Shown in pieces: positions 6,981-13,654 of a DNA stretch of 34,118 nt; the stretch's first letter is position 1, and every line of letters begins with the position of its first letter. Source of the stretch: CADCTB01 sp038231955 (GTDB taxonomy: Bacteria > Actinomycetota > Acidimicrobiia > Acidimicrobiales > AC-14); the NCBI GenBank assembly GCA_038231955.1, contig JBBSIS010000007.1:1-34118 (forward strand), read 5' to 3'. Below the pieces are notes generated by a model. The model had not been told where the DNA came from and did not search any database. It saw only the letters and a list, made by a program, of their open reading frames with translations. The translations under genes were made by a program, and so were the position numbers.

Positions 6981-7289
6981 TCAGCAACCCGTGGATGCGG
7001 CGAGGACACGACATGCGCGGGCCATGCGGGCGGGGGACAACGCGGTGATCCGGCGCCGAAACCCCTGGCGAGGAAGCGTGTGAATGTTGTCGAAGTTCAC
7101 CACGCAGTCGTCCGGCAGGCCGTCGTCGACCGCCGTCAGCTCGAGTTCCGAGACGAGACCACGACGGGTGCGGGTGAGAGCGGCGACGACGACGGAACCG
7201 ATCCGTTCTGCCACCGGGTCCCGTGTCAGGACAAGGACCGGGCGATCGCCACCGGGCGTCGCCGCGAACCAGATCTCACCCTGTTGCAT
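6981..7289 (-). CDS. MazF/PemK-like toxin (endoribonuclease)
   Basis: The 102-residue product begins MQQGEIWFAATPGGDRPVLVLTRD, the usual RGEIWwv...RPvlV opening of MazF/PemK toxins. It continues with IGSVVVAALTRTRRG, the LPDDCVVNFDNIHTL strand region and the ending RRITALSPARMARACRVL. MazF-type toxins cleave mRNA at short motifs and are held inactive by a co-expressed antitoxin. The ATG at 7289 is chosen because the family starts there; frames reaching further upstream run through the antitoxin gene. It overlaps the antitoxin gene by 14 bases. The pair sits between dprA and xerC, which are usually close together in actinobacteria, so it may be an insertion into that cluster. Confidence 0.88.
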   Translation of the reverse strand: MQQGEIWFAATPGGDRPVLVLTRDPVAERIGSVVVAALTRTRRGLVSELELTAVDDGLPDDCVVNFDNIHTLPRQGFRRRITALSPARMARACRVLAASTGC

Positions 7290-7527
7290 CGGCCCATCCC
7301 GACCAGTCCTCAGCCGGGCCCCAGTCCGCGATCTCGGCCAGCGACTGCTCTCCGTCGTCAAGCGGCTGATCGACCCACGTGGTGGCGTCGCTCTCACTGG
7401 CCAGGCGCAGGAGGTGCCGGCCCAGGGCCTGGCGGAGCAGCTCGGAACGATCGATCCCCAGGCGCCGGGCCCACCACTGCGCCGCGGCCGCCTCCTCCGC
7501 GCCGACCCGAAAGCTGAACATGGTCAT
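7276..7527 (-). CDS. Antitoxin of the MazF-like module (probable ribbon-helix-helix)
   Basis: This 83-residue gene lies directly upstream of the toxin and overlaps it by 14 bases. The N-terminus MTMFSFRVGAEEAAAAQWWARRLGIDRSELLRQALGRHLLRL has the short beta-strand plus two helices of ribbon-helix-helix regulators. The acidic, tryptophan-containing tail (DWGPAEDWSGW) is of the kind that wraps around MazF dimers. The start codon at 7527 lies inside an inverted repeat, and a TACAGT -10 ends six bases before it, so the protein probably represses its own operon. The fold is inferred from the residue pattern. The family name is left open. Confidence 0.78.
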   Translation of the reverse strand: MTMFSFRVGAEEAAAAQWWARRLGIDRSELLRQALGRHLLRLASESDATTWVDQPLDDGEQSLAEIADWGPAEDWSGWADATG

Positions 7528-7549
7528 ACAGACACTGTACTTGTATGAC
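7523..7549 (-). promoter_or_regulatory. Palindromic operator and leaderless promoter of the toxin-antitoxin operon
   Basis: A perfect eight-base inverted repeat, GTCATACA (7523-7530) and TGTATGAC (7542-7549), is separated by 11 bases. It covers both the antitoxin ATG (7527-7525) and a TACAGT -10 (7539-7534 on the minus strand), which ends six bases before the ATG. A smaller ACAG/CTGT repeat lies inside. Binding here would block both RNA polymerase and the start codon. The likely ligand is the antitoxin alone or with its toxin. Confidence 0.65.
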
Positions 7550-7712
7550 GCCGGTGTCGCCGCCGATGAGCGCCGCCATGCCGAACGTGGACGTGACGTC
7601 GTGCTGTGGAGCGTGCTCCAGGGCGCCGAGGGCTCCGCCTCCTCCGCCGGCTGGCCGGCATCAGCCCAGAGGCAGCTAATAACCGCCAGCCGTCAAAATG
7701 TGGGCCAGCGGA

Positions 7713-7724
7713 TAGCGTGAACAG
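7713..7724 (+). promoter_or_regulatory. Candidate leaderless promoter of xerC (-10 TAGCGT)
   Basis: TAGCGT at 7713-7718 ends six bases before the xerC ATG at 7725, and no Shine-Dalgarno sequence is present between them. The transcript would start at the ATG. The 7550-7712 stretch upstream, divergent from the antitoxin gene, shows no further ORF with a credible start. Confidence 0.45.
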
Positions 7725-8591
7725 ATGGGATGGGACCAGAGAGGGTTCCTGCGGTCACTTTCGTCGTTGTCGGCCAACACTGTGGCCGCCTACGGCAGCG
7801 ATCTGGCCGAGTTCGTCACCTGGGCCGAGCGAAGCCGGCTCGACGGCCCGGGCGCCGTCGACCATCTCATTCTCCGTCGGTACCTCGCCTACCTGGCCAC
7901 CCGGCGGCTGGCCCGGCGCTCCATCGCCCGCAAGGCGGCGGCGCTGCGCCGGTACTTCGCCTGGTTGTGCCGGACCGGTGTCATCCCGTCCGACCCTTCC
8001 CGCCGGCTGTCGGCGCCACGGGGCGACGGTCGCCTGCCCCATGTGCTGAAGACCGAGGAGCTCGACGCCCTGCTGGCGGGGGGCCGGTCCGACGAGCCCG
8101 TGGACCTCCGCGACCTGGCCGTGGTGGAGCTGCTCTACGGCAGCGGCCTGCGGGTGGGCGAGCTGTGCGGGCTGCGGCCGGCTGACGTCGATCTTGTCCG
8201 GGCCCAGGTCCTCGTGTGGGGGAAAGGGGCCAAGCAGCGCCTATTACCCATGAGCGAGGCCTCGGTCCGGGCGGTCGAGGCCTGGCAGGGTCGGGGCCGG
8301 GTCGCGCTGGTCACCGACGACAGCCCGGCCGACGCCCTGTTCCTGAACCGGCGGGGTCGACGGCTCACGCCGCGTGACGTACGGCGCGTCCTCGACCGCC
8401 GGGCGATGGCGCCGACGCATCCCCACGCCCTCCGCCACACCTTTGCCACCCACCTGCTCGACGGCGGGGCCGACCTGCGGGCCGTCCAGGAGCTGTTGGG
8501 CCACGAGGACCTGGCGACGACCCAGTTGTACACTCACGTGAGCAAGGAACGGCTGCGTACGGTGTACGAAGCAACCCATCCCCGAGCATAG
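7725..8591 (+). CDS. xerC: Tyrosine recombinase XerC
   Basis: XerC-type recombinases resolve chromosome dimers at dif. The 288-residue product has the N-terminal SAM-like domain (FLRSLSSLSANTVAAYGSDL, then the RKAAALRRYFAWL helix) and a complete catalytic set: Arg143 (GSGLRVGEL), Lys167 (GKGAKQR), His234 and Arg237 (HPHALRHTFATHLL), His260 (LLGHEDL) and the nucleophile Tyr269 (TQLYTHV). The length is normal for XerC/XerD. Its position between dprA and a WhiG sigma factor follows the conserved housekeeping order, and no attachment site or phage gene is near, so it is not likely a mobile-element integrase. It ends nine bases before whiG. Confidence 0.93.
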   Translation: MGWDQRGFLRSLSSLSANTVAAYGSDLAEFVTWAERSRLDGPGAVDHLILRRYLAYLATRRLARRSIARKAAALRRYFAWLCRTGVIPSDPSRRLSAPRGDGRLPHVLKTEELDALLAGGRSDEPVDLRDLAVVELLYGSGLRVGELCGLRPADVDLVRAQVLVWGKGAKQRLLPMSEASVRAVEAWQGRGRVALVTDDSPADALFLNRRGRRLTPRDVRRVLDRRAMAPTHPHALRHTFATHLLDGGADLRAVQELLGHEDLATTQLYTHVSKERLRTVYEATHPRA

Positions 8592-8600
8592 GGACCGCAC

Positions 8601-9380
8601 GTGGAACCGCAACCGGCCGCTATCACCCAGCTCTGGGACGACCTCAAGTCCACGGGCTCGACCGACAGCCGGAACCGTCTCGTGGTGCACTACTCGGCCC
8701 TGGTGAAGTACGTCGCCGGACGACTCGCCACCGGGCTGCCCAACAACATCGAGCAGGCCGACCTGGTCAGCTACGGAATGTTCGGCCTCATCGACGCCAT
8801 CAACAAGTTCGAGCCAGAGCGGGGCTTCAAGTTCGAGACGTACGCCATGTCCCGTATCCGCGGCTCGATCATCGACGAATTGCGCTCGATCGACTGGATC
8901 CCCAGGTCGCTGCGGGCCAAGGCCCGCGCCGTCGAGAAGGCGTACACGAAGCTCGAACACGAGCTGCTGCGCACGCCGAGCGACGCCGAAGTGGCCGAGG
9001 AGCTCAACACCAGTGAGGCCGATCTGCAGGGTGTCTTCGCCCAGATCTCCTTCTTCGGCCTGGTGGCCCTGGAGGAGACGCTGTCGGTGGGCGTCGACCG
9101 TGGCGAGTCGGTGACCTTGGGCGACACCATCCCCGACCCGGGCATCGGGCCGGTGGCCGCCTTTGAGATCGAGGAGACCAAGCAGATCCTGGCTCAGGCC
9201 CTCAACCGCCTGCCCGAGCGGGGGAAGATCGTGCTCACGCTGTACTACTACGAAGGCCTCACGCTCGGGGAGATCGGCGGCATCCTGGGCGTCACCGAGA
9301 GCAGGATCTGCCAAATCCACACCAAGGCCGTGCTCCAGCTGCGGTCGAAGCTGGCCGCCCCCCAGCGAGAGCCGGCGTAG
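8601..9380 (+). CDS. whiG: FliA/WhiG family RNA polymerase sigma factor
   Basis: This 259-residue protein is a group 3 sigma-70 factor. Region 2 reads LVKYVAGRLATGLPNNIEQADLVSYGMFGLIDAINKFEPERGFKFETYAMSRIRG, in pieces across about 35-88, and DELRSIDWIPRSLR closes it. Region 3 follows at about 105-150, and region 4 (LPERGKIVLTLYYYEGLTLGEIGGILGVTESRICQIHTKAVLQL) lies at about 203-246. The resemblance to Streptomyces WhiG, which starts spore maturation in aerial hyphae, is strong, and the gene order (near dprA, before an M23 gene and rpsB) also matches. No flagellar or sporulation genes are visible here, so its regulon is open. GTG start at 8601 after an AGGGA. Confidence 0.9.
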   Translation: MEPQPAAITQLWDDLKSTGSTDSRNRLVVHYSALVKYVAGRLATGLPNNIEQADLVSYGMFGLIDAINKFEPERGFKFETYAMSRIRGSIIDELRSIDWIPRSLRAKARAVEKAYTKLEHELLRTPSDAEVAEELNTSEADLQGVFAQISFFGLVALEETLSVGVDRGESVTLGDTIPDPGIGPVAAFEIEETKQILAQALNRLPERGKIVLTLYYYEGLTLGEIGGILGVTESRICQIHTKAVLQLRSKLAAPQREPA

Positions 9381-9393
9381 AAATAGTCTTCAG

Positions 9394-9464
9394 CCTCTGG
9401 CGCTTTTTCACGCCTTGAGGTAGCTTCCTGCCGTTCGGCACGTCGCTTCGCTCCTGAGCGAAGC
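9394..9464 (+). other. Two consecutive hairpins after whiG
   Basis: Hairpin one pairs CCTC-T-GGCG (9394-9402) with CGCC-TT-GAGG (9411-9420) around an eight-base loop. Hairpin two is a perfect nine-base stem, GCTTCGCTC (9445-9453) with GAGCGAAGC (9456-9464). Neither is followed by a run of T. They could form a weak terminator for xerC-whiG or a leader structure for the next gene. No known riboswitch consensus was recognised. Confidence 0.4.
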
Positions 9465-9512
9465 CCTGTCGGCCACTTCCCCCCAGCGGTTCACCTGTCC
9501 CTGGGGGTCCAC

Positions 9513-11177
9513 ATGCGCCGGTTGGCCGTCGTGCTGGCTGCCTTCGTCGCGCTCGTCCCGGTCATGCCCGCGCTGGCGGCCGGGGCGCCGCCGGCCACTG
9601 TCACCTATCGGCCCCCGGTCGACGCCCCCGTGGTCGACGCCTTCCGGCCGCCGCCGGAGAACTGGAACGCCGGCAACCGGGGCATCGAGTACGCCGCTCG
9701 CCCTGGTACGTCGGTGGTGGCCTCCGCCGATGGCGAGGTCGTCTTTGCCGGGCCCATCGCCGGCGAGTACCACGTCGTCGTCCTCCACGCCGACGGCATC
9801 CGGACGAGCTATTCCTACCTCAGCGCCATCTCGGTCCACCGAGGTGACCAGGTCGGCCAGGGCCAGGTGGTGGGGACGGCGGGGCAGACATTCCACTTCG
9901 GCGCCCGGGCCGGCGATGCCTACATCGACCCGGCTCGGCTGTTCGGCGACGGGCCCCCCGAGGTCCACCTCGTCCCCGACGAGGAGCGCCGGCCCAAGCT
10001 CGAGAGCGAGGAGCGCTCGGGGCTGCTCGGCACCCTGGCCGGGTTCGGCGCACGGGCCGTCAGTGGCGGGGCCGCGGCCGTTGGTTGGGCCCGCGACCGC
10101 ACCGTCGAGGCGGTCGGGCAAAGGGTCGGCGAGGCCCTCGACGAGGCCCGCGGCGCCATCCACTACGCCACGGAGAACAACCCGTCAGCCCATCTCCAAC
10201 GCTTCGTCGGGGCGGCACACGCCTGGTGGAAGGCGCGGGACACCTGCACGGCCGACACCGTCCCGGCCCCCAAGGTGGAGGGCCGCCACATCCTGGTCCG
10301 GGTGGCCGGGCTCGGATCCACCAGTGAGAAGGGCGCCATCGACAACGTCGATGCCACCGCCCTGGGTTACGCCGACGCCGACGTGTACCGGTACTCCTAC
10401 CGGGGCGGCACGGCCACCGAACACCCGTACGCCGCCACCGACACCACGGCCGACATCCGGGAGTCGGCGCGCCGCCTGCGCGAGCTGCTGGCCCGGATCG
10501 AGGCCGACAACCCGGGCGTGCCCGTCGATATCGTCGCCCATTCCCAGGGGGGGCTGGTGGCCCGCAGCGCCCTGACCGACGAGGTCGACCCCGCCGACGG
10601 ACGTCTCCCCAAGGTGAACGCCCTGGTCACCCTGGGTACGCCGCACCTCGGCACCCCCGTGGCCACCGGCCTCACCATGATGGGGCACACCACAGTCGGC
10701 CAGGTCGCCATGGCCGGCGCCCACGCCCTGCTGCCCGACAAGATCGACCCGGCCGGGATGTCGGTGACCCAGATGGCCGAGGAATCGGAGTTCCTTCGCC
10801 GGCTCAACCGCCGTCCCCTTCCCGCCGGGCTCAAGGTCACCTCCATCGGCGCCCGGGAGGATTTGGCCGTTCCCGCCGGGCGCACCTTGCTGGCCGGCGC
10901 CAAGAACATCACCGTGTCGGCGCCCGGCCACTTCAACGACCACGGCAACCTTCCCGGCTCACCACAGGCCCAGCGGGAGATCGCCCTCGGGATGGCCGGC
11001 ATGAATCCCACCTGCGAGAGCTTCGGCGACGCCATGGCCGACGCCGCCACCTCCGGGTTCATCTACGCCGCCGAGAGCACCCTCGGTGAGGCGGCCTGGG
11101 GCGGTACCCGCTTCTTCGACCGCAAGATCGGCGAGGCGGTTCCCGGCCCGACCATTCCCAGGAAGTACAACTCATGA
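9513..11177 (+). CDS. Secreted protein with degenerate LytM (M23) domain and lipase-like alpha/beta-hydrolase domain
   Basis: The 554-residue product starts with a signal peptide (MRRLAVVLAAFVALVPVMPALAA). Residues about 50-142 follow the M23/LytM pattern (NRGIEYAARPGTSVVASADGEVVFAG ... GDQVGQGQVVGTAG ... FHFGARAGDAYIDP). The zinc ligands are mostly lost: Asn55 replaces the first His, Glu59 the Asp, Thr126 the first His of HxH, and only His128 remains. After a linker (about 150-250), residues 257-490 form an alpha/beta hydrolase with IVAHSQGGLVARS (nucleophile Ser344), LGTPHLGTP, and candidate partners Asp450 and His473 or His477, as in triacylglycerol lipases and PGAP1-like proteins. It is likely extracytoplasmic. 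A cell-wall-anchored or wall-regulated esterase is inferred. The substrate is unknown. Confidence 0.82.
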   Translation: MRRLAVVLAAFVALVPVMPALAAGAPPATVTYRPPVDAPVVDAFRPPPENWNAGNRGIEYAARPGTSVVASADGEVVFAGPIAGEYHVVVLHADGIRTSYSYLSAISVHRGDQVGQGQVVGTAGQTFHFGARAGDAYIDPARLFGDGPPEVHLVPDEERRPKLESEERSGLLGTLAGFGARAVSGGAAAVGWARDRTVEAVGQRVGEALDEARGAIHYATENNPSAHLQRFVGAAHAWWKARDTCTADTVPAPKVEGRHILVRVAGLGSTSEKGAIDNVDATALGYADADVYRYSYRGGTATEHPYAATDTTADIRESARRLRELLARIEADNPGVPVDIVAHSQGGLVARSALTDEVDPADGRLPKVNALVTLGTPHLGTPVATGLTMMGHTTVGQVAMAGAHALLPDKIDPAGMSVTQMAEESEFLRRLNRRPLPAGLKVTSIGAREDLAVPAGRTLLAGAKNITVSAPGHFNDHGNLPGSPQAQREIALGMAGMNPTCESFGDAMADAATSGFIYAAESTLGEAAWGGTRFFDRKIGEAVPGPTIPRKYNS

Positions 11178-11194
11178 CACGGAGGTCGCAGGCA

Positions 11195-12382
11195 ATGACA
11201 CAGATGACCGGTCCCGGTAACCTCGGCCGCATCCTCGGTCTGTTGGCGTTGCTCGTGGCCACGGGCTGCCGGTCGGGCGCGGGGCCGGCGCCGGCCCCCG
11301 GGAGGAGCGACGACGCCGGTGAGACCACCGTGGCGCTCCCTGCAGGGAGTCGCCCCGGCTCCGATGCCAGAGTGTCGGGGCCGGGGTGGATCTGGACCGC
11401 TCCTGCACCGGCCTGGGTGGGCATGCCGGCGGCGGACGACACCGGCGTGGCCTTCACCTACGGCCACCAGCACCTGGCCATGCTCGACGCCCGGGGCCGG
11501 GTCGTGTGGGACGCCACCCGGCTGGGCCTGCGCGACGTCGCCCCCCGGCTGAGCCCCGACCTGGTGATCGCCGCCACCGACGACGGCGTGGCCGCCTTCC
11601 GGCGGTCCGACGGCTCCACGGCGTGGGACACCGCCCTGGCGGCCCGGGCCAATACCGCAGTGGTGGCCGGTCGCCTCGCGGTGACGTCGACGTGGGAGGG
11701 AGAGCTGGTGGGCCTCGACCTGGCTGACGGCAAGGTGGCGTGGCGGACGGCGCTGCCCGGTCCGGCGATCGGCCCCCCGGCTACCGACGGTGCCGCTGTG
11801 GTGGTCACCTGGGACCGCACGCCCACCCGCAGCGGCGGGGCGGTGGCGGTGGAGGCGGCCACCGGTCGGCAGCGGTGGGCGGTGGCCCTGCCGGGCGGGG
11901 GCGTCAGCGCGCCGACCGTCACCGGCGCCGGCGTGGCGGTGATGGTCGCCGGCGACCTCGCCGCCCACGCCCTGACCCTGAAGACCGGCGATGAGCGCTG
12001 GCGCACCCCGGTCGACGGGGCCGGCTCGCCCGAGGTGCCGCCCCTCGCGGTCGACGACCGCCAAGACGGTGGGCGATCGGTGCTCGTCGCCCACCGCCTG
12101 GGCGGTCTCGACCTGCTCGACGCCGCCACCGGCCGGCGAACCTGGCAGGTCGCCACCGATGGCGCCGCCGTCCGGGGAGGCCCCGCCGTGGGCCCTGAGG
12201 GCAGCTATGCCTTTCCTCTCGACGACGGCCGGGTCGTGCTGGCCGGGCCTACCCGTAACCCCGAGTTCGTGCGGCCGCCCGACGGCCGGGTAAGCGGGGT
12301 GGCCAGGGGCCCGGGCGGTTTCCTGGTCGCCGCGACCCGCGAGGGCACGGCCAACACCGTGGAGGCCGGCCCGCGCTGGTGA
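11195..12382 (+). CDS. Lipoprotein with PQQ-like beta-propeller repeats
   Basis: The 395-residue product has a lipoprotein signal (GRILGLLALLVATGC) with the lipid-modified cysteine about 25 residues in, a Gly/Pro-rich linker, and repeated blades ending in Trp motifs: RVVWDATRLG, GSTAWDTALA, GKVAWRTALPG, GRQRWAVALPGG, DERWRTPVDG and GRRTWQVATDG. This is the PQQ_2/BamB-like propeller pattern, usually a protein-binding platform rather than a quinoprotein enzyme. The ATG at 11195 has GGAGG nine bases upstream. An ATG at 11174 overlapping the previous stop (ATGA) adds seven residues and is a real alternative. Tight coupling to the LytM-lipase gene suggests the two act together at the cell surface. 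Confidence 0.8.
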   Translation: MTQMTGPGNLGRILGLLALLVATGCRSGAGPAPAPGRSDDAGETTVALPAGSRPGSDARVSGPGWIWTAPAPAWVGMPAADDTGVAFTYGHQHLAMLDARGRVVWDATRLGLRDVAPRLSPDLVIAATDDGVAAFRRSDGSTAWDTALAARANTAVVAGRLAVTSTWEGELVGLDLADGKVAWRTALPGPAIGPPATDGAAVVVTWDRTPTRSGGAVAVEAATGRQRWAVALPGGGVSAPTVTGAGVAVMVAGDLAAHALTLKTGDERWRTPVDGAGSPEVPPLAVDDRQDGGRSVLVAHRLGGLDLLDAATGRRTWQVATDGAAVRGGPAVGPEGSYAFPLDDGRVVLAGPTRNPEFVRPPDGRVSGVARGPGGFLVAATREGTANTVEAGPRW

Positions 12383-12425
12383 GCCGGCGTGCCCAGGGCT
12401 GAGCCACGGCGTCGTGGCCCACGCC

Positions 12426-12593
12426 GATGGGATGGGACCAGACGTCCACTCTCATGAGCGGCGAGGCTGGCGATAGAGTGACGCCGGCCGTCTCACCCGG
12501 GATGGCGTTCGACCCACCCTGCCTGCCGTCCCACGGTCGCCCTTCACGGGGCGCGGCGCCAGGGTCAGCTCAACCGTTGGGAGAGGAGCGATC
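12426..12593 (+). promoter_or_regulatory. rpsB leader region with candidate -10 TAGAGT
   Basis: The 211-base gap before rpsB holds no convincing gene. TAGAGT at 12474-12479 is a plausible -10 and would give a leader of about 108 bases; no clear -35 was found. A 17-base string at 12426-12442 is identical to the xerC start region (7724-7740). The leader ends in a good Shine-Dalgarno (GAGAGGAG, 12581-12588). Autoregulation by S2, known in other bacteria, is possible, but no diagnostic structure was recognised. Confidence 0.35.
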
Positions 12594-13652
12594 GTGGCTG
12601 TTGTCACCATGAAGCAATTGCTGGAGGCCGGTGTCCACTTCGGCCACCAGACCCGGCGCTGGAACCCGAAGATGAAGCGGTTCATCTTCGGCGAGCGCAA
12701 CGGCATCTACATCATCGACCTGAACCAGACACTGGTCCGGATCGAGTCGGCGTACACCTACGTGCGGGACATGGCCGCCAACGGAGGCACCATCCTGTTC
12801 GTCGGCACCAAGAAGCAGACACAGGACCCGATCGCCAACGCGGCCAACAAGTGCGGCATGCCCTACGTCAACGAGCGGTGGTTGGGCGGGATGCTCACCA
12901 ACTTCACCACCATCAGCGCCCGGGTGAAGAAGATGCAGGAGTACGAGCGGATGATGGAGGCGGGCGACTTCGAGGCCATGCCCAAGAAGGAGGCGCTGAT
13001 TCTCAGCCGCGAGTTGGAGAAGCTGCAGCGCAACCTGGGCGGCATCCGCGGCCTCACCCGCATGCCCGACGCGGTGTTCATCATCGACACCAAGAAGGAG
13101 CACATCGCCGTCACCGAGGCCAATAAGCTCGGGATGCCGATCGTCGCCGTGGTCGACACCAACTGCGACCCCGACCTGATCCAGTACGTCATCCCCGGCA
13201 ACGACGACGCCATCCGCGCCGGCACGCTGATGTGCCGGGTCATCTCCGACGCGGTGGAAGAGGGCAAGTTCATCGCCTCCCGCCGCAACCCGAAGCCGGC
13301 CGCAGCCGCGCCGCGCCCGGCGCCCGCCCCGGCGCCCGTCGACCCCGAGGCCGAGGCCCGTCGTGTCCAGCAGCAGGCCGAGGCCCGTCGCCAGGCCGCT
13401 CTCCAGGCCCAGGCGCGCGAGGAGCGCCTGAGCTCCGCCCGCCAGCAGGCCGACCCGAGCCCGAGCGGCCTGTTGAGCGCGGACCCGGTGCCGTCGGCGT
13501 CGGCCCCGGCCGACGCATCCCCGGCTCCGGCCGAAACGCCGGCACCGGCTGAGGCGCCCACTGAGCTCGCCGCCGAGCCCGCCGCCGAGCCGGTGTCGGA
13601 GGCCGTCGCGCCCGAGGCACCCGCCGCCAACCCGACCACCGGGCAGGCCTGA
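12594..13652 (+). CDS. rpsB: 30S ribosomal protein S2 with long C-terminal extension
   Basis: S2 is a late-assembling protein of the small subunit and binds near S1 and the mRNA exit channel. The conserved body is in residues 1-232, with MKQLLEAGVHFGHQTRRWNPKMKRFIF, LFVGTKKQ, YVNERWLGGMLTNF and IVDTN-type segments (IVAVVDTNCDPDLIQYVIPGNDDA). Residues about 235-352 are an extension rich in Ala, Pro and Glu, with a charged helix (about 250-285, EAEARRVQQQAEARRQAALQ) that could form a coiled coil. Many S2 proteins end around 250-300 residues, so 352 is long. GTG start at 12594 follows GAGAGGAG. tsf follows after two bases. Confidence 0.96.
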   Translation: MAVVTMKQLLEAGVHFGHQTRRWNPKMKRFIFGERNGIYIIDLNQTLVRIESAYTYVRDMAANGGTILFVGTKKQTQDPIANAANKCGMPYVNERWLGGMLTNFTTISARVKKMQEYERMMEAGDFEAMPKKEALILSRELEKLQRNLGGIRGLTRMPDAVFIIDTKKEHIAVTEANKLGMPIVAVVDTNCDPDLIQYVIPGNDDAIRAGTLMCRVISDAVEEGKFIASRRNPKPAAAAPRPAPAPAPVDPEAEARRVQQQAEARRQAALQAQAREERLSSARQQADPSPSGLLSADPVPSASAPADASPAPAETPAPAEAPTELAAEPAAEPVSEAVAPEAPAANPTTGQA

Positions 13653-13654
13653 CC

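Noticed and set aside
7725..8591. Integrase of a mobile element
   Set aside because: Length, full XerC-like sequence and the conserved housekeeping neighbourhood point to chromosomal XerC. No phage genes, attachment repeats or tRNA target were seen.
9381..9512. c-di-AMP (ydaO-type) riboswitch before the M23-like gene
   Set aside because: Such riboswitches precede wall-hydrolase genes in actinobacteria, but the expected conserved core sequences were not found in this 132-base gap.
12427..12612. A 61-codon plus-strand frame overlapping the rpsB start
   Set aside because: It begins in the 17-base repeat shared with xerC and runs out of frame into rpsB. It has no Shine-Dalgarno and no protein-like features.
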